Positions 33,924 through 42,938 are shown, numbered from the stretch's first letter. The stretch is 64,000 nucleotides of DNA from Novosphingobium sp. RL4 (GCF_035658495.1 NZ_CP141944.1:894001-958000); one strand, 5' to 3'. Made by a program: numbers and translations. Notes: a model not told the origin generated them from the sequence alone.

Positions 33924-34232
33924 TTATCGCTTGCGCACGAACTCGGCGCGCAGCACGAGGCCCTTGATGCCGGGATACTTGCAGTCGATCTCCTGGGCAT
34001 CGCCGGTCAGGCGGATGGACTTGATGAGGGTGCCCTGCCGAAGCGTCTGGCCGGCGCCCTTGACCTCGAGATCCTTGATGAGCGTGACCTGGTCACCATC
34101 GGCCAGAAGGTTGCCGACGGCATCGCGCACCTCGACCGCGTTCTCGGCGGCGCGCTTCGCCGCAAGTTCCGATGCGGGCAGCCATTCGCCGCTTTCCTCG
34201 TCGTAGACGTAATCCTCGTCGTCGCCTGCCAT
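33924..34232 (-). CDS. PhnA/YjdM C-terminal-domain protein
   Basis: 102 residues matching the C-terminal domain of YjdM (formerly PhnA): VRDAVGNLLADGDQVTLIKDLEVKGAGQTLRQGTLIKSIRLTGD...IDCKYPGIKGLVLRAEFVRK. The N-terminal zinc ribbon of YjdM is replaced by an acidic 30-residue stretch. Despite old annotation, family members are not firmly tied to phosphonate use. Confidence 0.82.
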   Translation of the reverse strand: MAGDDEDYVYDEESGEWLPASELAAKRAAENAVEVRDAVGNLLADGDQVTLIKDLEVKGAGQTLRQGTLIKSIRLTGDAQEIDCKYPGIKGLVLRAEFVRKR

Positions 34233-34283
34233 GGTGGTCCTTCCGGTTGGGAAGCCCGCCATGGCAGGGACGGGATCGGAGTT

Positions 34284-34712
34284 CTAGCCTTCGAGCGACT
34301 TTTCGAGGGTGATCTCGCAGTTGAAAAGTTTCGAGATCGGGCAGCCGGCCTTGGCTTCGTCAGCCAGCTTCTCGAACTCTTCCGCGCTGATCCCGGGAAT
34401 GCTGGCCTTGAGCGTGAGCGCCGATTTGGTGACGGCGAAGCCGCCGTCGGCACTGTCGAGCGTCACGGTGCACTGGGTGTCGAGCGTGCCGTCCGCATAG
34501 CCGGCCTTGGCCAGGGCAAAGCTCGTGGCCATGGTGAAGCAGGCGGCATGCGCGGCGGCGATCAGTTCTTCCGGGTTGGTGCCGGGCTGCCCTTCGAAGC
34601 GGGTGCCGAAGCCGTAGGGCTGTTCGCTGAGGACGCCGGAACGCGTGGTGATCGCGCCTTTGCCCTCCTTGCCGAGGCCGAGGTAACGGGCGGAAGCGGA
34701 ATTCGTGGTCAT
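34284..34712 (-). CDS. OsmC family peroxiredoxin
   Basis: 142 residues. NPEELIAAAHAACFTMA and EAKAGCPISKLFN supply the two catalytic cysteines of OsmC/Ohr thiol peroxidases, which reduce organic hydroperoxides. GTNPEELI and the N-terminal YGFGTRFEG point to OsmC rather than Ohr. ATG 34712 has SD AAAAGGA. Confidence 0.9.
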   Translation of the reverse strand: MTTNSASARYLGLGKEGKGAITTRSGVLSEQPYGFGTRFEGQPGTNPEELIAAAHAACFTMATSFALAKAGYADGTLDTQCTVTLDSADGGFAVTKSALTLKASIPGISAEEFEKLADEAKAGCPISKLFNCEITLEKSLEG

Positions 34713-34822
34713 CCGGGTGTCCTTTTCCAGTGTTCGCAGAAGGGGGGTATGCTTCGGATCGGCCAACGCGGCCGGCCCGGACCTGTTCCCGATTCGCGAA
34801 GCGGCGAGGACCGATCCGGTGC

Positions 34823-35053
34823 TCAGGCGGGGTGAAGCGCCCTTGCGGCCACGTTTTCCACGTTAGCGGATGCAGCATCGACCCGCTTCCAGGCACGCTC
34901 GTGGAACCAGAAGGCTACTGCGTTGATGCAGGGTTCGACAAGCGCGATACCACCCGCAAGCGCCAGCGATCCCGTCATTGCATAGGCAACCGTGAAGCCC
35001 ACCGTCAGATGAAGGCACAGGTAGGTCAGGGTCTTGGCAAGATCACGAGGCAT
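34823..35053 (-). CDS. DUF2061 membrane protein
   Basis: 76 residues with two helices; KTLTYLCLHLTVGFTVAYAMTGSLALAGGIALVEPCINAVAFWFHERAWKRV fits the DUF2061 pattern (TGS in the loop, EP..N and FHE..W). Function unknown. SD AAAGGA precedes ATG. Confidence 0.85.
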   Translation of the reverse strand: MPRDLAKTLTYLCLHLTVGFTVAYAMTGSLALAGGIALVEPCINAVAFWFHERAWKRVDAASANVENVAARALHPA

Positions 35054-35200
35054 GACGAATTCCTTTCGCAGTGCAAAATATCGGAATTGCGCGGGTTACG
35101 GCCAATGATCGCTTCCGATTTCTTTGATCGGCTGCTATGCATGACCAACAATAAGGACGGACCACAACGATGGTATCGTCCATGGGAAGAGGATGCTGTC

Positions 35201-35575
35201 ATGGAGAAGTTCCTGGCAACATTGCAGGCTGGACTTGTCCTGTTTGCCGTGGCCTGGTCGGGCGTAGGCTCGGCCAGCGATACAGGTCGCCAAGCTGGCG
35301 ATCTGAACGGCGCGGATACTGCCGCAATGTCGTCCGATGAGATGACGGGTGCTTACTTCATGCGGGATACCCTGGTTCCCCGAGCGGACGATCTCGCTCT
35401 TATCCAGCGCAAACCGGCGCTGTACGTTGCCAGCTTCAACGATGGCATGGCGACAGTGGCCTATTCGCTGGCGGAAGGGCGGATCGTCTATCGGGTGGTT
35501 TCAGGGACAGTGGACGATACTGCGCGTGACGCCATCGATCACGCACTCGTCAGGTTGCAGCGCAAGCTGGCCTGA
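35201..35575 (+). CDS. Small secreted hypothetical protein
   Basis: 124 residues; signal-like helix LATLQAGLVLFAVAWSGVGSAS, then a compact domain with RDTLVPRADDLALIQRKPALYVASFNDGMATVAYSLAEGRIVYRVVSG. No family recognised. ATG 35201 has AGAGGA 7 nt upstream; the longer frame crosses antisense to DUF2061 and is rejected. Confidence 0.6.
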   Translation: MEKFLATLQAGLVLFAVAWSGVGSASDTGRQAGDLNGADTAAMSSDEMTGAYFMRDTLVPRADDLALIQRKPALYVASFNDGMATVAYSLAEGRIVYRVVSGTVDDTARDAIDHALVRLQRKLA

Positions 35576-35751
35576 CAACAGGGAGTATGCCGGGCGGAAA
35601 CGCCAAGGCCGAGGGAAAGGGAGAAGGTCAAGGCGCGTCGGGCCACAGTCCGTCGCGCCTTGATGCCGTTCGGCCTGATATTTCCCGAAATGAACGTGAC
35701 TTATGCCGCCCGCCTGCTGGACCGGATTGATGCGCCGCAGCATAAGGAAGC

Positions 35752-36063
35752 ATGGAATTCGTTCACCAGTATGAGCGCGCGATCACCTGGATCGTTGCCC
35801 AGTGTCCCGCGCCGGACAAGTTCGCCCACACTTATGCGGGGCTGACGATCTGGTTGCTCACTGCGATACTCCTCAAGAAGAAGCTCAGCTCGAACTGGCC
35901 GCTCGCCGTGGTGGTGCTGGCGGAACTGGGGAACGAATATATCGACCGGCTCGCCCATGGCTCCTGGTCCTGGCACGATACGATCGGCGACGTGATCGCC
36001 ACACTGTTCTGGCCCTTGGTCATTTCCTTCGCGATGCGCCTGCGGCCTGCCATTCGCGGCTAG
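35752..36063 (+). CDS. VanZ-like small membrane protein
   Basis: 103 residues, about three helices. PDKFAHTYAGLTIWLLTA and ELGNEYIDRLAHGSWSWHDTIGDVIATLFWP resemble the conserved D-K-x-x-H and D-x-x-x-N/T motifs of VanZ-like membrane proteins. Role unknown. Confidence 0.6.
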   Translation: MEFVHQYERAITWIVAQCPAPDKFAHTYAGLTIWLLTAILLKKKLSSNWPLAVVVLAELGNEYIDRLAHGSWSWHDTIGDVIATLFWPLVISFAMRLRPAIRG

Positions 36064-36153
36064 TTTACGGCCTGGGTTATTGCCGCCGCCTCGGGAAAGA
36101 GGGATGCTCCGCCGGGAATCGAAGCCGATCACAGCGGCGAAGGAGAGAGCCCG

Positions 36154-36678
36154 ATGCGGAATGGAAACTGGCGAGTGGCGGTGGCAGGCGCCGTGCTTGT
36201 CCTGATGGCGGGGTGCAAGGGCGGCGCTGAGCCCGGCCCGGGCGCTTCGCCGACCATGTCGGAAGATGCTTCGCCCGCCGCCGTCGAGGCGACCGAGGCG
36301 GTAGACTCCGGCGCGCCCGACAGTCTCTCGGTCTATGTCGGCAAGTATCCGCTCGACAAGGTGGGTGCGTACGGTTTCTTCGATCACCCCAAGGTGCAGG
36401 AGGGCGTGACCCGTGCCGTCACCGATCCTCGCGTGGCCGGGGCTATCGCGGCGATGGAGGGGCCGGTCGGCCCGGTCCTGCGCAAGGATAACGACATTGC
36501 CGCCTCGCGGTGCGAATTGCACAACTGCGGGGCGCACAACTACGCCATCCACGTCGATGCGACGACGAACGAGGTCACTTCGGTCTGCTACTATGACGAG
36601 AAGGCCGGGCCGATTGCCACCTGGTACAAGCCCGATGGCGCCAAGGTCAGCGAAGGAGGGGGCTGTTCCGTCGGGTGA
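36154..36678 (+). CDS. Lipoprotein, unknown function
   Basis: 174 residues; lipobox LMAGCKGG near residue 20, Ala/Pro/Glu linker, then a small domain beginning SVYVGKYPLDKVGAYGFFDHPKVQ and containing CELHNCGAHNYAIHVD and CYYDEKAG. The conserved His/Cys residues suggest metal or disulfide sites. No family recognised. Confidence 0.7.
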   Translation: MRNGNWRVAVAGAVLVLMAGCKGGAEPGPGASPTMSEDASPAAVEATEAVDSGAPDSLSVYVGKYPLDKVGAYGFFDHPKVQEGVTRAVTDPRVAGAIAAMEGPVGPVLRKDNDIAASRCELHNCGAHNYAIHVDATTNEVTSVCYYDEKAGPIATWYKPDGAKVSEGGGCSVG

Positions 36679-36714
36679 ACCGGCGCTGGATCATCGGCCC
36701 GCCTCGCTTCACCC

Positions 36715-37197
36715 TCATGCCGTCTGGCCGGGCTCCCATTCGGGCGCGGCCAGTTCGAAGCCGCCGAAGTGGAAGCCCGGCGACACCACGCAGCTTACCA
36801 GTGCCCAGCCGCCCAGCGGCTCCGCAGCTTGCCAGTGTCCGGTGGGAACGAGCAGTTGCGGCGCTTCGCCCCGGAGCAGATGCCCGCCCAGCACATGGCG
36901 CTGCACCGGGCCGGTGTCCGCCGGGGCGATGGAGAGGGCGATGGGCGCTCCGGCGTGCCAGAACCACAGTTCCTCTCCGTCTACCCGGTGCCAGTGCGAG
37001 CGCTGGTGGGCTTCCAGCAGGAAATGGATGGCGGTGGCCAGCGGCCGCTCGCCTTCCGCGGTGGAGGCCAGCGCCGCCGCGGTCATGGGCGCCGTCCAGG
37101 TCCGGCCGTACCAACCGCCTTCGGGGTGAGGCTTGAGCCCGAGCCGGGCGATCAGTTCGGCGGCTTCTCCGTTCGGTTCGGCGACAGGGGGTGTCAT
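36715..37197 (-). CDS. Cupin domain protein (DUF985)
   Basis: 160 residues. GLKPHPEGGWYGRTWTAP, IHFLLEAHQRSHWHRVDGEELWFWHAGAPIAL and VPTGHWQAAEPLGGWALVSCVVSPGFHFGGFELA are the DUF985 cupin pattern. Enzymatic role unknown. ATG 37197 chosen because the upstream extension is antisense to the TIM-barrel gene. Confidence 0.9.
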   Translation of the reverse strand: MTPPVAEPNGEAAELIARLGLKPHPEGGWYGRTWTAPMTAAALASTAEGERPLATAIHFLLEAHQRSHWHRVDGEELWFWHAGAPIALSIAPADTGPVQRHVLGGHLLRGEAPQLLVPTGHWQAAEPLGGWALVSCVVSPGFHFGGFELAAPEWEPGQTA

Positions 37198-37291
37198 CGT
37201 GGCCTTTCGTCTGATGAAGGGTTCGCGGCTACCCCAATGAAGGCTATTCAGGACGCCTTCACAACCCCTCAACAGGTTCAAGGATTCGATC

Positions 37292-38122
37292 ATGCCCCAT
37301 CCTCTCGGCATCGACATGCGCACGGTTGCGGGCATGGGCCCGGTCGAACACGTGCGGCTGGCCGCCGAACTGGGATGCAAGGCGGTTTCCATGAGCCTTG
37401 AGCAGGCGCCCGGGCCGCAGGGTTATCCCGCCTGGTCCCTGCGCGAGGATGCCGGGCTGCGGCGCGAGGTGAAGGCGGCGCTGGCCGATGCCGCGATCCG
37501 CATCGGGCTGGGCGAAGGGATCGGTGCCGATATCGGTGTCAGTATCGGTGAGGGCGACAATCTGCGAGCGCCGGAGGACCATGCTGCCGACATGGATATA
37601 TTCGCCGAACTGGGCACGCGCCGGATCGGCGTGCGCGACGGTGGGCTGGAGCGGGATCGCGCTTTCGACACCATGGCGCGCTTCGCGGAAATGGCGCGGG
37701 AGCGTAACATGGACTTCGGTTTCGAGTTTTCGCCGGGCATGACCGTGCGAAACCTCAAGGGCGCGCTGGATCTGGTGCGGCATATCGGCGGAGACCGGGT
37801 GAGCGTGACCGTGGATGCCCTGCATTTCTTCCGTTCCGGCGGTGCTGCACGCGAATTGGCCGAACTGGATGCAGCGCTGATCGGGCATGTCCGGCTCTGC
37901 GATGCTGCGCTCAACGGAACTGGAGCCCCCTCTTCGGAAGCGCGGGACAGCCGCCTCATTCCGGGCGAGGGCGAATTGCCCCTGCGCGAATTCGTTGACG
38001 CCCTGCCGCGCGGCAAGACGCTTGGCCTGGACCTTTCGCTGCCGCAGGCCGCGCTCGGCGTGGAGGCGGCGCGGGACTATCTGGTCGAGGTCGTGACGCG
38101 GACCCGCGCGCTGCTGGCCTGA
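37292..38122 (+). CDS. Sugar phosphate isomerase/epimerase-like TIM barrel protein
   Basis: 276 residues of the xylose-isomerase-like TIM barrel family. DMRTVAGMGPVEHVRLAAELGC at the start and VTVDALHFFRSGG, HVRLCDA, LIPGEGELPLREFVDAL later are recurring strand/loop motifs with candidate metal ligands. Substrate unknown. SD is weak. Confidence 0.82.
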   Translation: MPHPLGIDMRTVAGMGPVEHVRLAAELGCKAVSMSLEQAPGPQGYPAWSLREDAGLRREVKAALADAAIRIGLGEGIGADIGVSIGEGDNLRAPEDHAADMDIFAELGTRRIGVRDGGLERDRAFDTMARFAEMARERNMDFGFEFSPGMTVRNLKGALDLVRHIGGDRVSVTVDALHFFRSGGAARELAELDAALIGHVRLCDAALNGTGAPSSEARDSRLIPGEGELPLREFVDALPRGKTLGLDLSLPQAALGVEAARDYLVEVVTRTRALLA

Positions 38123-38169
38123 AACGCTGCTGGCCTGAAATGCTGTTGGTTTGAAACAGGGCCAGGCCG

Positions 38170-39765
38170 TCAGGCGCGGCGGTCCGCGAGGATCATTTCC
38201 GCGCCTTTTTCCGCGATCATCATCGTTGGCGCATTGGTATTGCCCGAGGTGATCGTGGGCATGACCGAGGCGTCGATCACCCGCAGCGCGCCAACCCCCA
38301 TGACCCGCAGCGCGGGATCGACCACGCGGCCCATGGCCGCAGTGCCGACGGGGTGGAAGATCGTCGTCCCGATCGCACCCGCAGCCTCGCGCAGTTGTTC
38401 CTCGCTGGCGAAGTCCGCGCCCGGTCGAAGTTCTTGCGGCAGGTAGCGGGCGAGGGCAGGGCGGTTCACGATCTCGCGCGTCAGCCGGATCGACTGGGCG
38501 GCAACCGCGCGGTCTTCCTCGGCGGCGAGATAATTGGGCCGGATGCTGGGCGCCGTTGCCGCCTCTCCAGCCACGACATGGGTGGAGCCGCGGCTTTCGG
38601 GGCGCAAGTTGCAGACGCTGGCGGTGAAGGCGGGAAAGGGATCGAGCGCGCCGCCGAAGGCCTCGAGGCTGAGCGGCTGAACATGATATTCGAGATTCGG
38701 CGTCGCGTAGCGGGCATGGCTGCGGGTGAAGACGCCGAGCTGGCTCGGGGCCATGGCCATCGGCCCGCTGCGGCGCAGGGCATATTCCATGCCGATCAGC
38801 GCCTTGCCGAAAAGATTGGCCGCCCGCTGGTTGAGCGTGGCGACACCGGAGACCCGCCACGCGCAGCGCAGTTGCAGGTGATCCTGAAGGTTCTCGCCCA
38901 CGTCGGGCAGGTTCTGCACGGGCGCGATGCCGAGCGCCGATAGCCGCTGCGCATCGCCCACCCCGCTGCGTTCGAGGATCGCCGGGGAGCCGATCGCTCC
39001 GGCCGCAAGGATGACCTCGCCGCCCGCACGCGCCACTCGAGCCTCGCCGCCGCCGAGGCTGTAGGCCACGCCCACGGCGCGCCCCTGCTCAAGGATCACG
39101 CGGTCCACCAGTGCCCCGGTTTCGACCTTGAGATTGGCGCGGCTGCGCACCGGCTTGAGGAAGGCGTCCGAGGCGCTCCACCGCCAGCCCCGGCGCTGGG
39201 TGACCTGGAAGAACCCCGCGCCTTCGTTGTCGCCCCGGTTGAAGTCGGCCACGGCGGGGATACCCTGCTCAGTGCAGGCCTCGCGGAAGGCTTCGAGGAT
39301 GTCCCAGCGCAGCCGCTGTTTCTCCACGCGAATCTCGCCGCCGGCGCCGTGGAATTCGCTTGCCCCTTCGTAATGGTCTTCGGCGCGCCGGAAATAGGGG
39401 AGCACGTCGTCCCAGCCCCAACCGGCATTGCCGGCCTGCCGCCAGTGGTCGTAATCGGCAGCCTGTCCGCGCATGTAGATCATGCCGTTGATCGAGGACG
39501 AGCCGCCCAGCACCCGGCCGCGCGGATAGCGCAGAGTGCGCCCGTTGAGCCCGGCTTCCGCTTCGGTGGAGAGGCACCAGTCGGTGCGCGGGTTGCCGAT
39601 GCAGTAGAGGTAGCCCACCGGCACGCGGATCCAGATATAGTCGTCCTTGCCGCCGGCCTCCAGCAGCAGGACGCGGTTTCGCGGATCGGCGCTCAGCCGG
39701 TTGGCGAGCACGCAGCCCGCACTGCCGCCGCCCACGACGATGTAGTCGAACTCTCCCATTTCCAA
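38170..39765 (-). CDS. GMC family oxidoreductase (choline/alcohol dehydrogenase-like)
   Basis: 531 residues. N-terminal YIVVGGGSAGCVLANRLS binds FAD; RGRVLGGSSSINGMIYMRG is GMC signature 1, and the C-terminal TIFHPVGTAAMG plus SGNTNAPTMMIAEKGAEMI hold the catalytic His and Asn. It oxidises an alcohol; choline, terpene alcohols and polyethylene glycol are known substrates of relatives. No betaine genes are adjacent. Confidence 0.92.
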   Translation of the reverse strand: MEMGEFDYIVVGGGSAGCVLANRLSADPRNRVLLLEAGGKDDYIWIRVPVGYLYCIGNPRTDWCLSTEAEAGLNGRTLRYPRGRVLGGSSSINGMIYMRGQAADYDHWRQAGNAGWGWDDVLPYFRRAEDHYEGASEFHGAGGEIRVEKQRLRWDILEAFREACTEQGIPAVADFNRGDNEGAGFFQVTQRRGWRWSASDAFLKPVRSRANLKVETGALVDRVILEQGRAVGVAYSLGGGEARVARAGGEVILAAGAIGSPAILERSGVGDAQRLSALGIAPVQNLPDVGENLQDHLQLRCAWRVSGVATLNQRAANLFGKALIGMEYALRRSGPMAMAPSQLGVFTRSHARYATPNLEYHVQPLSLEAFGGALDPFPAFTASVCNLRPESRGSTHVVAGEAATAPSIRPNYLAAEEDRAVAAQSIRLTREIVNRPALARYLPQELRPGADFASEEQLREAAGAIGTTIFHPVGTAAMGRVVDPALRVMGVGALRVIDASVMPTITSGNTNAPTMMIAEKGAEMILADRRA

Positions 39766-39953
39766 GGGCTAGGCTGCCGTTTCACGTGGATCAAGCGTTC
39801 GCGGGAACTGGCGTGAAACCCGCTCCGGCGATGCCTTGGGGCGGCCTCTGTCCGGGGTTCCCGCCCCGGATTGTTAAATTTCTGAAACGCTCTGTCATTG
39901 CGGCCCGCATTGACGAATACACCAGCCCACGAACGTAGCATCGCGAGTTAGAG

Positions 39954-39976
39954 AATGGCGTCTCGGCGCCATTTTT
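39954..39976 (+). terminator. Orphan terminator-like hairpin
   Basis: 7-bp stem AATGGCG/CGCCATT, 6-nt loop, then a T run. No plus-strand protein gene lies upstream within 1.8 kb, so it may end a small RNA or be fortuitous. Confidence 0.4.
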
Positions 39977-39981
39977 GACAG

Positions 39982-40088
39982 GAGCCGCCGGTGCTTGGGA
40001 CAGATCGTCGTCGGGGGGCGAACGATCGGTCCGGGGCGTGAGCACGATACTCGGTGTCGGGCTCGGGACACGCTTCCGCCGGCGGCTC
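39982..40088 (+). ncRNA. Candidate structured RNA
   Basis: Closed by a perfect 10-bp stem (39982-39991 with 40079-40088). Inner stems: GATCGT/ACGATC (40003-40008 with 40022-40027) and GCGTG/CACGC (40036-40040 with 40069-40073). It lies 125 nt upstream of the dipeptidase start. No known riboswitch signature recognised; GC-rich sequence makes chance pairing possible. Confidence 0.3.
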
Positions 40089-40212
40089 ATTGCATTTCTC
40101 GGCGCATTCCTCAGCGCATCGCACTTTCGGGAAATGTCGTAAAAGCCCGGTCAGCCTCTTGCGCGCGGATGCGTGATCGATTCTCCTGCCGTGCAGATCG
40201 TTCACAGGGGTA

Positions 40213-41478
40213 ATGACGATGCGGCAGGGATATTGGCTGGCAGGTGCGGCGCTGGCCTCCATCTGGGCGACGGGCGCCATCGCGGCGCCTTCTCCCGAAC
40301 AGGTGGCCGAAGCCGCACTGCGCGCCGCGCCGGTGTGGGACGGGCACAACGACGTTCCCGAGCAATTGCGCGACCGCCGCAAGGACATGCTGGCGGGCTT
40401 CGACTTCCGCGACACCGCGAATACGGCCGGCGACGGACGCGCCGCCATGCAGACCGATCTCTTGCGCCTGCGCAAGGGCCGGGTCGGCGCGCAGTTCTGG
40501 TCGGTCTACGTCTCTGCCGAGCTTGACGAACAGCACGCGGTACAGGCGGTGCTGGAGCAGATCGACGTGGCGAAGCGGCTGATCGCGTCCAATCCCGATA
40601 CGATGCAGTTTGCGCAAAGCAGCGCGGATGTGGAAAAGGCGATGAAGGCGGGCCGGATCGCCTCGCTGCTGGGCATGGAGGGCGGCCATTCGATCGGCGG
40701 GTCGCTCGGGGTGCTGCGGCAGATGTATGCACTGGGCGCCCGCTATCTGACGCTCACCCATTTCCGGAATACGGCCTGGGCCGACAGCGCCACCGATGCA
40801 CCCGCTCATGACGGTCTTACCGATTTCGGGCGGGACGTGGTGCGTGAGATGCAGCGGATCGGCATGTTGGTCGATCTCAGCCACACCAGCGCGGCGACGA
40901 TGAACGATGCGCTGGATGTAGCCGGGGCGCCGGTGATCTTCAGCCATTCCAATGCCCGCGCGGTGAACGGCCATGCCCGCAACGTGCCGGATGACGTGCT
41001 GGCGCGGCTGGCGGCGAACGGCGGGATCGTCATGGTCAATTTCTATCCGCCATACGTGGTGGAGGCCACGCGGCAATGGCAGGCGGAAAGGGCCGGCGAG
41101 AAGGCGCGGCTGGCTTCGCTCCACGTGGGCGATCCGGCGGCGGCCGATGCGGCGCTGGCGGCGTGGGAGCACGCGCACCCCATGCCGCGCGGCTCGCTGC
41201 GTGACGTGGCGGACCATATCGAACATGTCATCAAGGTGGCGGGCGTGGATCACGTCGGCCTCGGCGGCGATCTTGACGGCGTGGAGACCACGGTAGCGGG
41301 GCTGGATGATGCTTCCACTTATCCCGCGCTATTCGCCGAGCTCGCACGGCGGGGCCATTCGCAGGCGGATCTGGAGAAGATCGCCAGCCGCAACATGATG
41401 CGCGTGATGAAGGCCGCCGAGGCATATGCGGCCGGCCACCGCGGCGATCCGCCGATCGAATCGCCTACGGTTTTCTAG
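40213..41478 (+). CDS. Secreted M19 (renal-type) membrane dipeptidase
   Basis: 421 residues with a signal peptide (cleavage after AIA, about residue 24). VWDGHNDVPEQLRDR begins the M19 fold; LGMEGGHSIGGSLGVLRQMYALGARYLTLTH, MLVDLSHTS, FSHSNARAVNGHARN and DHVGLGGDLDGV supply the His/Glu/Asp zinc ligands. It cleaves dipeptides, including D-amino-acid-containing ones, in the periplasm. Confidence 0.94.
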   Translation: MTMRQGYWLAGAALASIWATGAIAAPSPEQVAEAALRAAPVWDGHNDVPEQLRDRRKDMLAGFDFRDTANTAGDGRAAMQTDLLRLRKGRVGAQFWSVYVSAELDEQHAVQAVLEQIDVAKRLIASNPDTMQFAQSSADVEKAMKAGRIASLLGMEGGHSIGGSLGVLRQMYALGARYLTLTHFRNTAWADSATDAPAHDGLTDFGRDVVREMQRIGMLVDLSHTSAATMNDALDVAGAPVIFSHSNARAVNGHARNVPDDVLARLAANGGIVMVNFYPPYVVEATRQWQAERAGEKARLASLHVGDPAAADAALAAWEHAHPMPRGSLRDVADHIEHVIKVAGVDHVGLGGDLDGVETTVAGLDDASTYPALFAELARRGHSQADLEKIASRNMMRVMKAAEAYAAGHRGDPPIESPTVF

Positions 41479-41481
41479 GGG

Positions 41482-41724
41482 CTAATGCCCCATCCGGCTC
41501 TCCTCGATCGGTGCCTGCTGGCCAGCCGAGATCGGCTGCTCCACGCCGGGGCGCTGCCAGAGGCTGGTCGAGAACCAGAGGATAGAGATCGCCAAGATGA
41601 AAATGGCGAAGATCGCGATCAGCATGTGAGACAGCTTGGGCGACGTGCCCGCATGATTGTTGCCCGGGGCATTGCCCTGCACCGTGGCTACGCGCGATTC
41701 AGCAAATTCGGTATCCGGTCCCAT
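41482..41724 (-). CDS. Small single-span membrane protein
   Basis: 80 residues; polar N-terminal half, then one helix LSHMLIAIFAIFILAISILWFSTSLW. The layout matches the two paralogous short proteins at 41910 and 42669, with a weaker sequence match. SD AGAGGA is 7 nt before ATG 41724. Function unknown. Confidence 0.6.
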   Translation of the reverse strand: MGPDTEFAESRVATVQGNAPGNNHAGTSPKLSHMLIAIFAIFILAISILWFSTSLWQRPGVEQPISAGQQAPIEESRMGH

Positions 41725-41909
41725 CCAGATTTCCTCTCTCCACCCGGAATCGGGCGTTTCGGCCCCCACGTTCCCGCAAACCCTGATCGGCATGCATGCG
41801 CGGAGTGTCCGGAGAGGAGATCACCGCAAGCTGCCGCGGCTGTCAACCTTTCGTGACTTTCAGGCAATGTGCGGCCGGGCAATGTGCGGTGCGAACGGCC
41901 CGCTGGGCA

Positions 41910-42116
41910 TCAGCTACCCAGGGCGTGCTCTTCCGCCGTGACCGGATGTCCCTGCGGCGGGGCCTGATCCCACCATGCCCGCGAAATCCATATTGCCGAC
42001 ATGGCCAGTATGGCGAGAAGCAGGCTCGCGATCAGGACGTACCGCACGATATGGGGCGTACTGCCCGAGCGTGCTTCGTCCTCGTCCAGATGAACTTCAT
42101 CGCCAATGCGTTGCAT
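41910..42116 (-). CDS. Small single-span membrane protein, paralogue A
   Basis: 68 residues. The pattern GDEVHLDEDEARSGSTPHIVRYVLIASLLLAILAMSAIWI is almost repeated in the protein at 42669. A short acidic N terminus, one helix, and a short tail; family unnamed to me. SD GGGAGAG precedes ATG 42116. Confidence 0.75.
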   Translation of the reverse strand: MQRIGDEVHLDEDEARSGSTPHIVRYVLIASLLLAILAMSAIWISRAWWDQAPPQGHPVTAEEHALGS

Positions 42117-42224
42117 GGTGGCTCTCCCGTCGGCCCGGCGGCGTCTGGGCCACATTGCATTACGGGCCGGAAAGTATAACGCGTCAGCACGCCCGGAGTT
42201 CCCGCAAGGAAGCGGGTGCCGGGC

Positions 42225-42665
42225 CTAGGGTAAATCCCTCGATGAGGAGCCGAGGCCGAGCAGGCGCAGGGTGCGCTCGTCGCGGCGGCCCTGGCAGAAG
42301 GCATCAAGGGCGTGGGCATGGCGTTCGCCGCCGCCGGCCGCCTCGAACAGCGTCATGGAACTGCCGAACTTCAACGCGTCCAGTTCGCCCAGTATGGCAG
42401 AGGCGCTGCGCTCTCCTGCCCAGCCGAGCATTGCATCGGTGCATTCGCCAAGCCGCGCGCCAAGCAGCGGATGGGCAAGATAGGCTCGTGCTTCCGTGAG
42501 CCCGGAGAGCGCGTAATACCGCGAGGTCTCACTTGATCCGAGGCCGGCAAGCTGCGGAAAGACGTACCAGATCCAGTGGCTTTGCTTCACCCCGCGCGCG
42601 AGTTCCGAAGTGACGGCGGCGTAGTCCCGCCGCTGGGCCTCGACGAAGCGGTCAAGCCCGCTCAT
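42225..42665 (-). CDS. DUF1810 family protein
   Basis: 146 residues. FVEAQRRDYAAVTSELARGVKQSHWIWYVFPQLAGLG and YYALSGLTEARAYLAHPLLGARL are the DUF1810 hallmarks. Function unknown. It starts 3 nt after the stop of paralogue B, so the two are probably co-transcribed. Confidence 0.9.
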   Translation of the reverse strand: MSGLDRFVEAQRRDYAAVTSELARGVKQSHWIWYVFPQLAGLGSSETSRYYALSGLTEARAYLAHPLLGARLGECTDAMLGWAGERSASAILGELDALKFGSSMTLFEAAGGGERHAHALDAFCQGRRDERTLRLLGLGSSSRDLP

Positions 42666-42668
42666 GGA

Positions 42669-42938
42669 TCAGCGGGAGGGTGGGGATTGCGGCGCATCCG
42701 GGGCCTGGGCGCCGGGCTGGTCCTGCGGATTGGCTTCTCCGTCCCGCACGGCTGCCGCGGTATCCGCGTCGCCGCCGGTGCTTTCGGGGGCCTGCACCGA
42801 TCCGGTGATCCAGATCGCGGAAAGCGCCACGATCGCCAGCGCCAGGCTGACGAGCAGGACATAGCGCATCACGTTCGGCGCCGAACCGGCGCGCGCATCC
42901 GTCTTGTCGATATGAATTTCCTCGCCCGGTCGCTCCAT
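42669..42938 (-). CDS. Small single-span membrane protein, paralogue B
   Basis: 89 residues. GEEIHIDKTDARAGSAPNVMRYVLLVSLALAIVALSAIWITG parallels paralogue A almost residue for residue; a Glu/Ala/Pro/Gln-rich tail follows. ATG 42938 has GGAG 8 nt upstream. Function unknown. Confidence 0.72.
   Translation of the reverse strand: MERPGEEIHIDKTDARAGSAPNVMRYVLLVSLALAIVALSAIWITGSVQAPESTGGDADTAAAVRDGEANPQDQPGAQAPDAPQSPPSR

Larger units (their letters stand above)
39766..40212. other. 447-nt intergenic region with structured elements
   Basis: Between the divergent GMC and dipeptidase genes. It contains a stem AATGGCG/CGCCATT followed by TTTTT (39954-39976) and, just downstream, a perfect 10-bp stem GAGCCGCCGG (39982-39991) with CCGGCGGCTC (40079-40088) enclosing smaller stems. 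No protein gene was found. Confidence 0.5.

Noticed and set aside
33924..34232. Evidence of phosphonate utilisation from the PhnA-like protein.
   Set aside because: No phn C-P lyase genes are nearby, the zinc ribbon is missing, and this family is not reliably linked to phosphonates.
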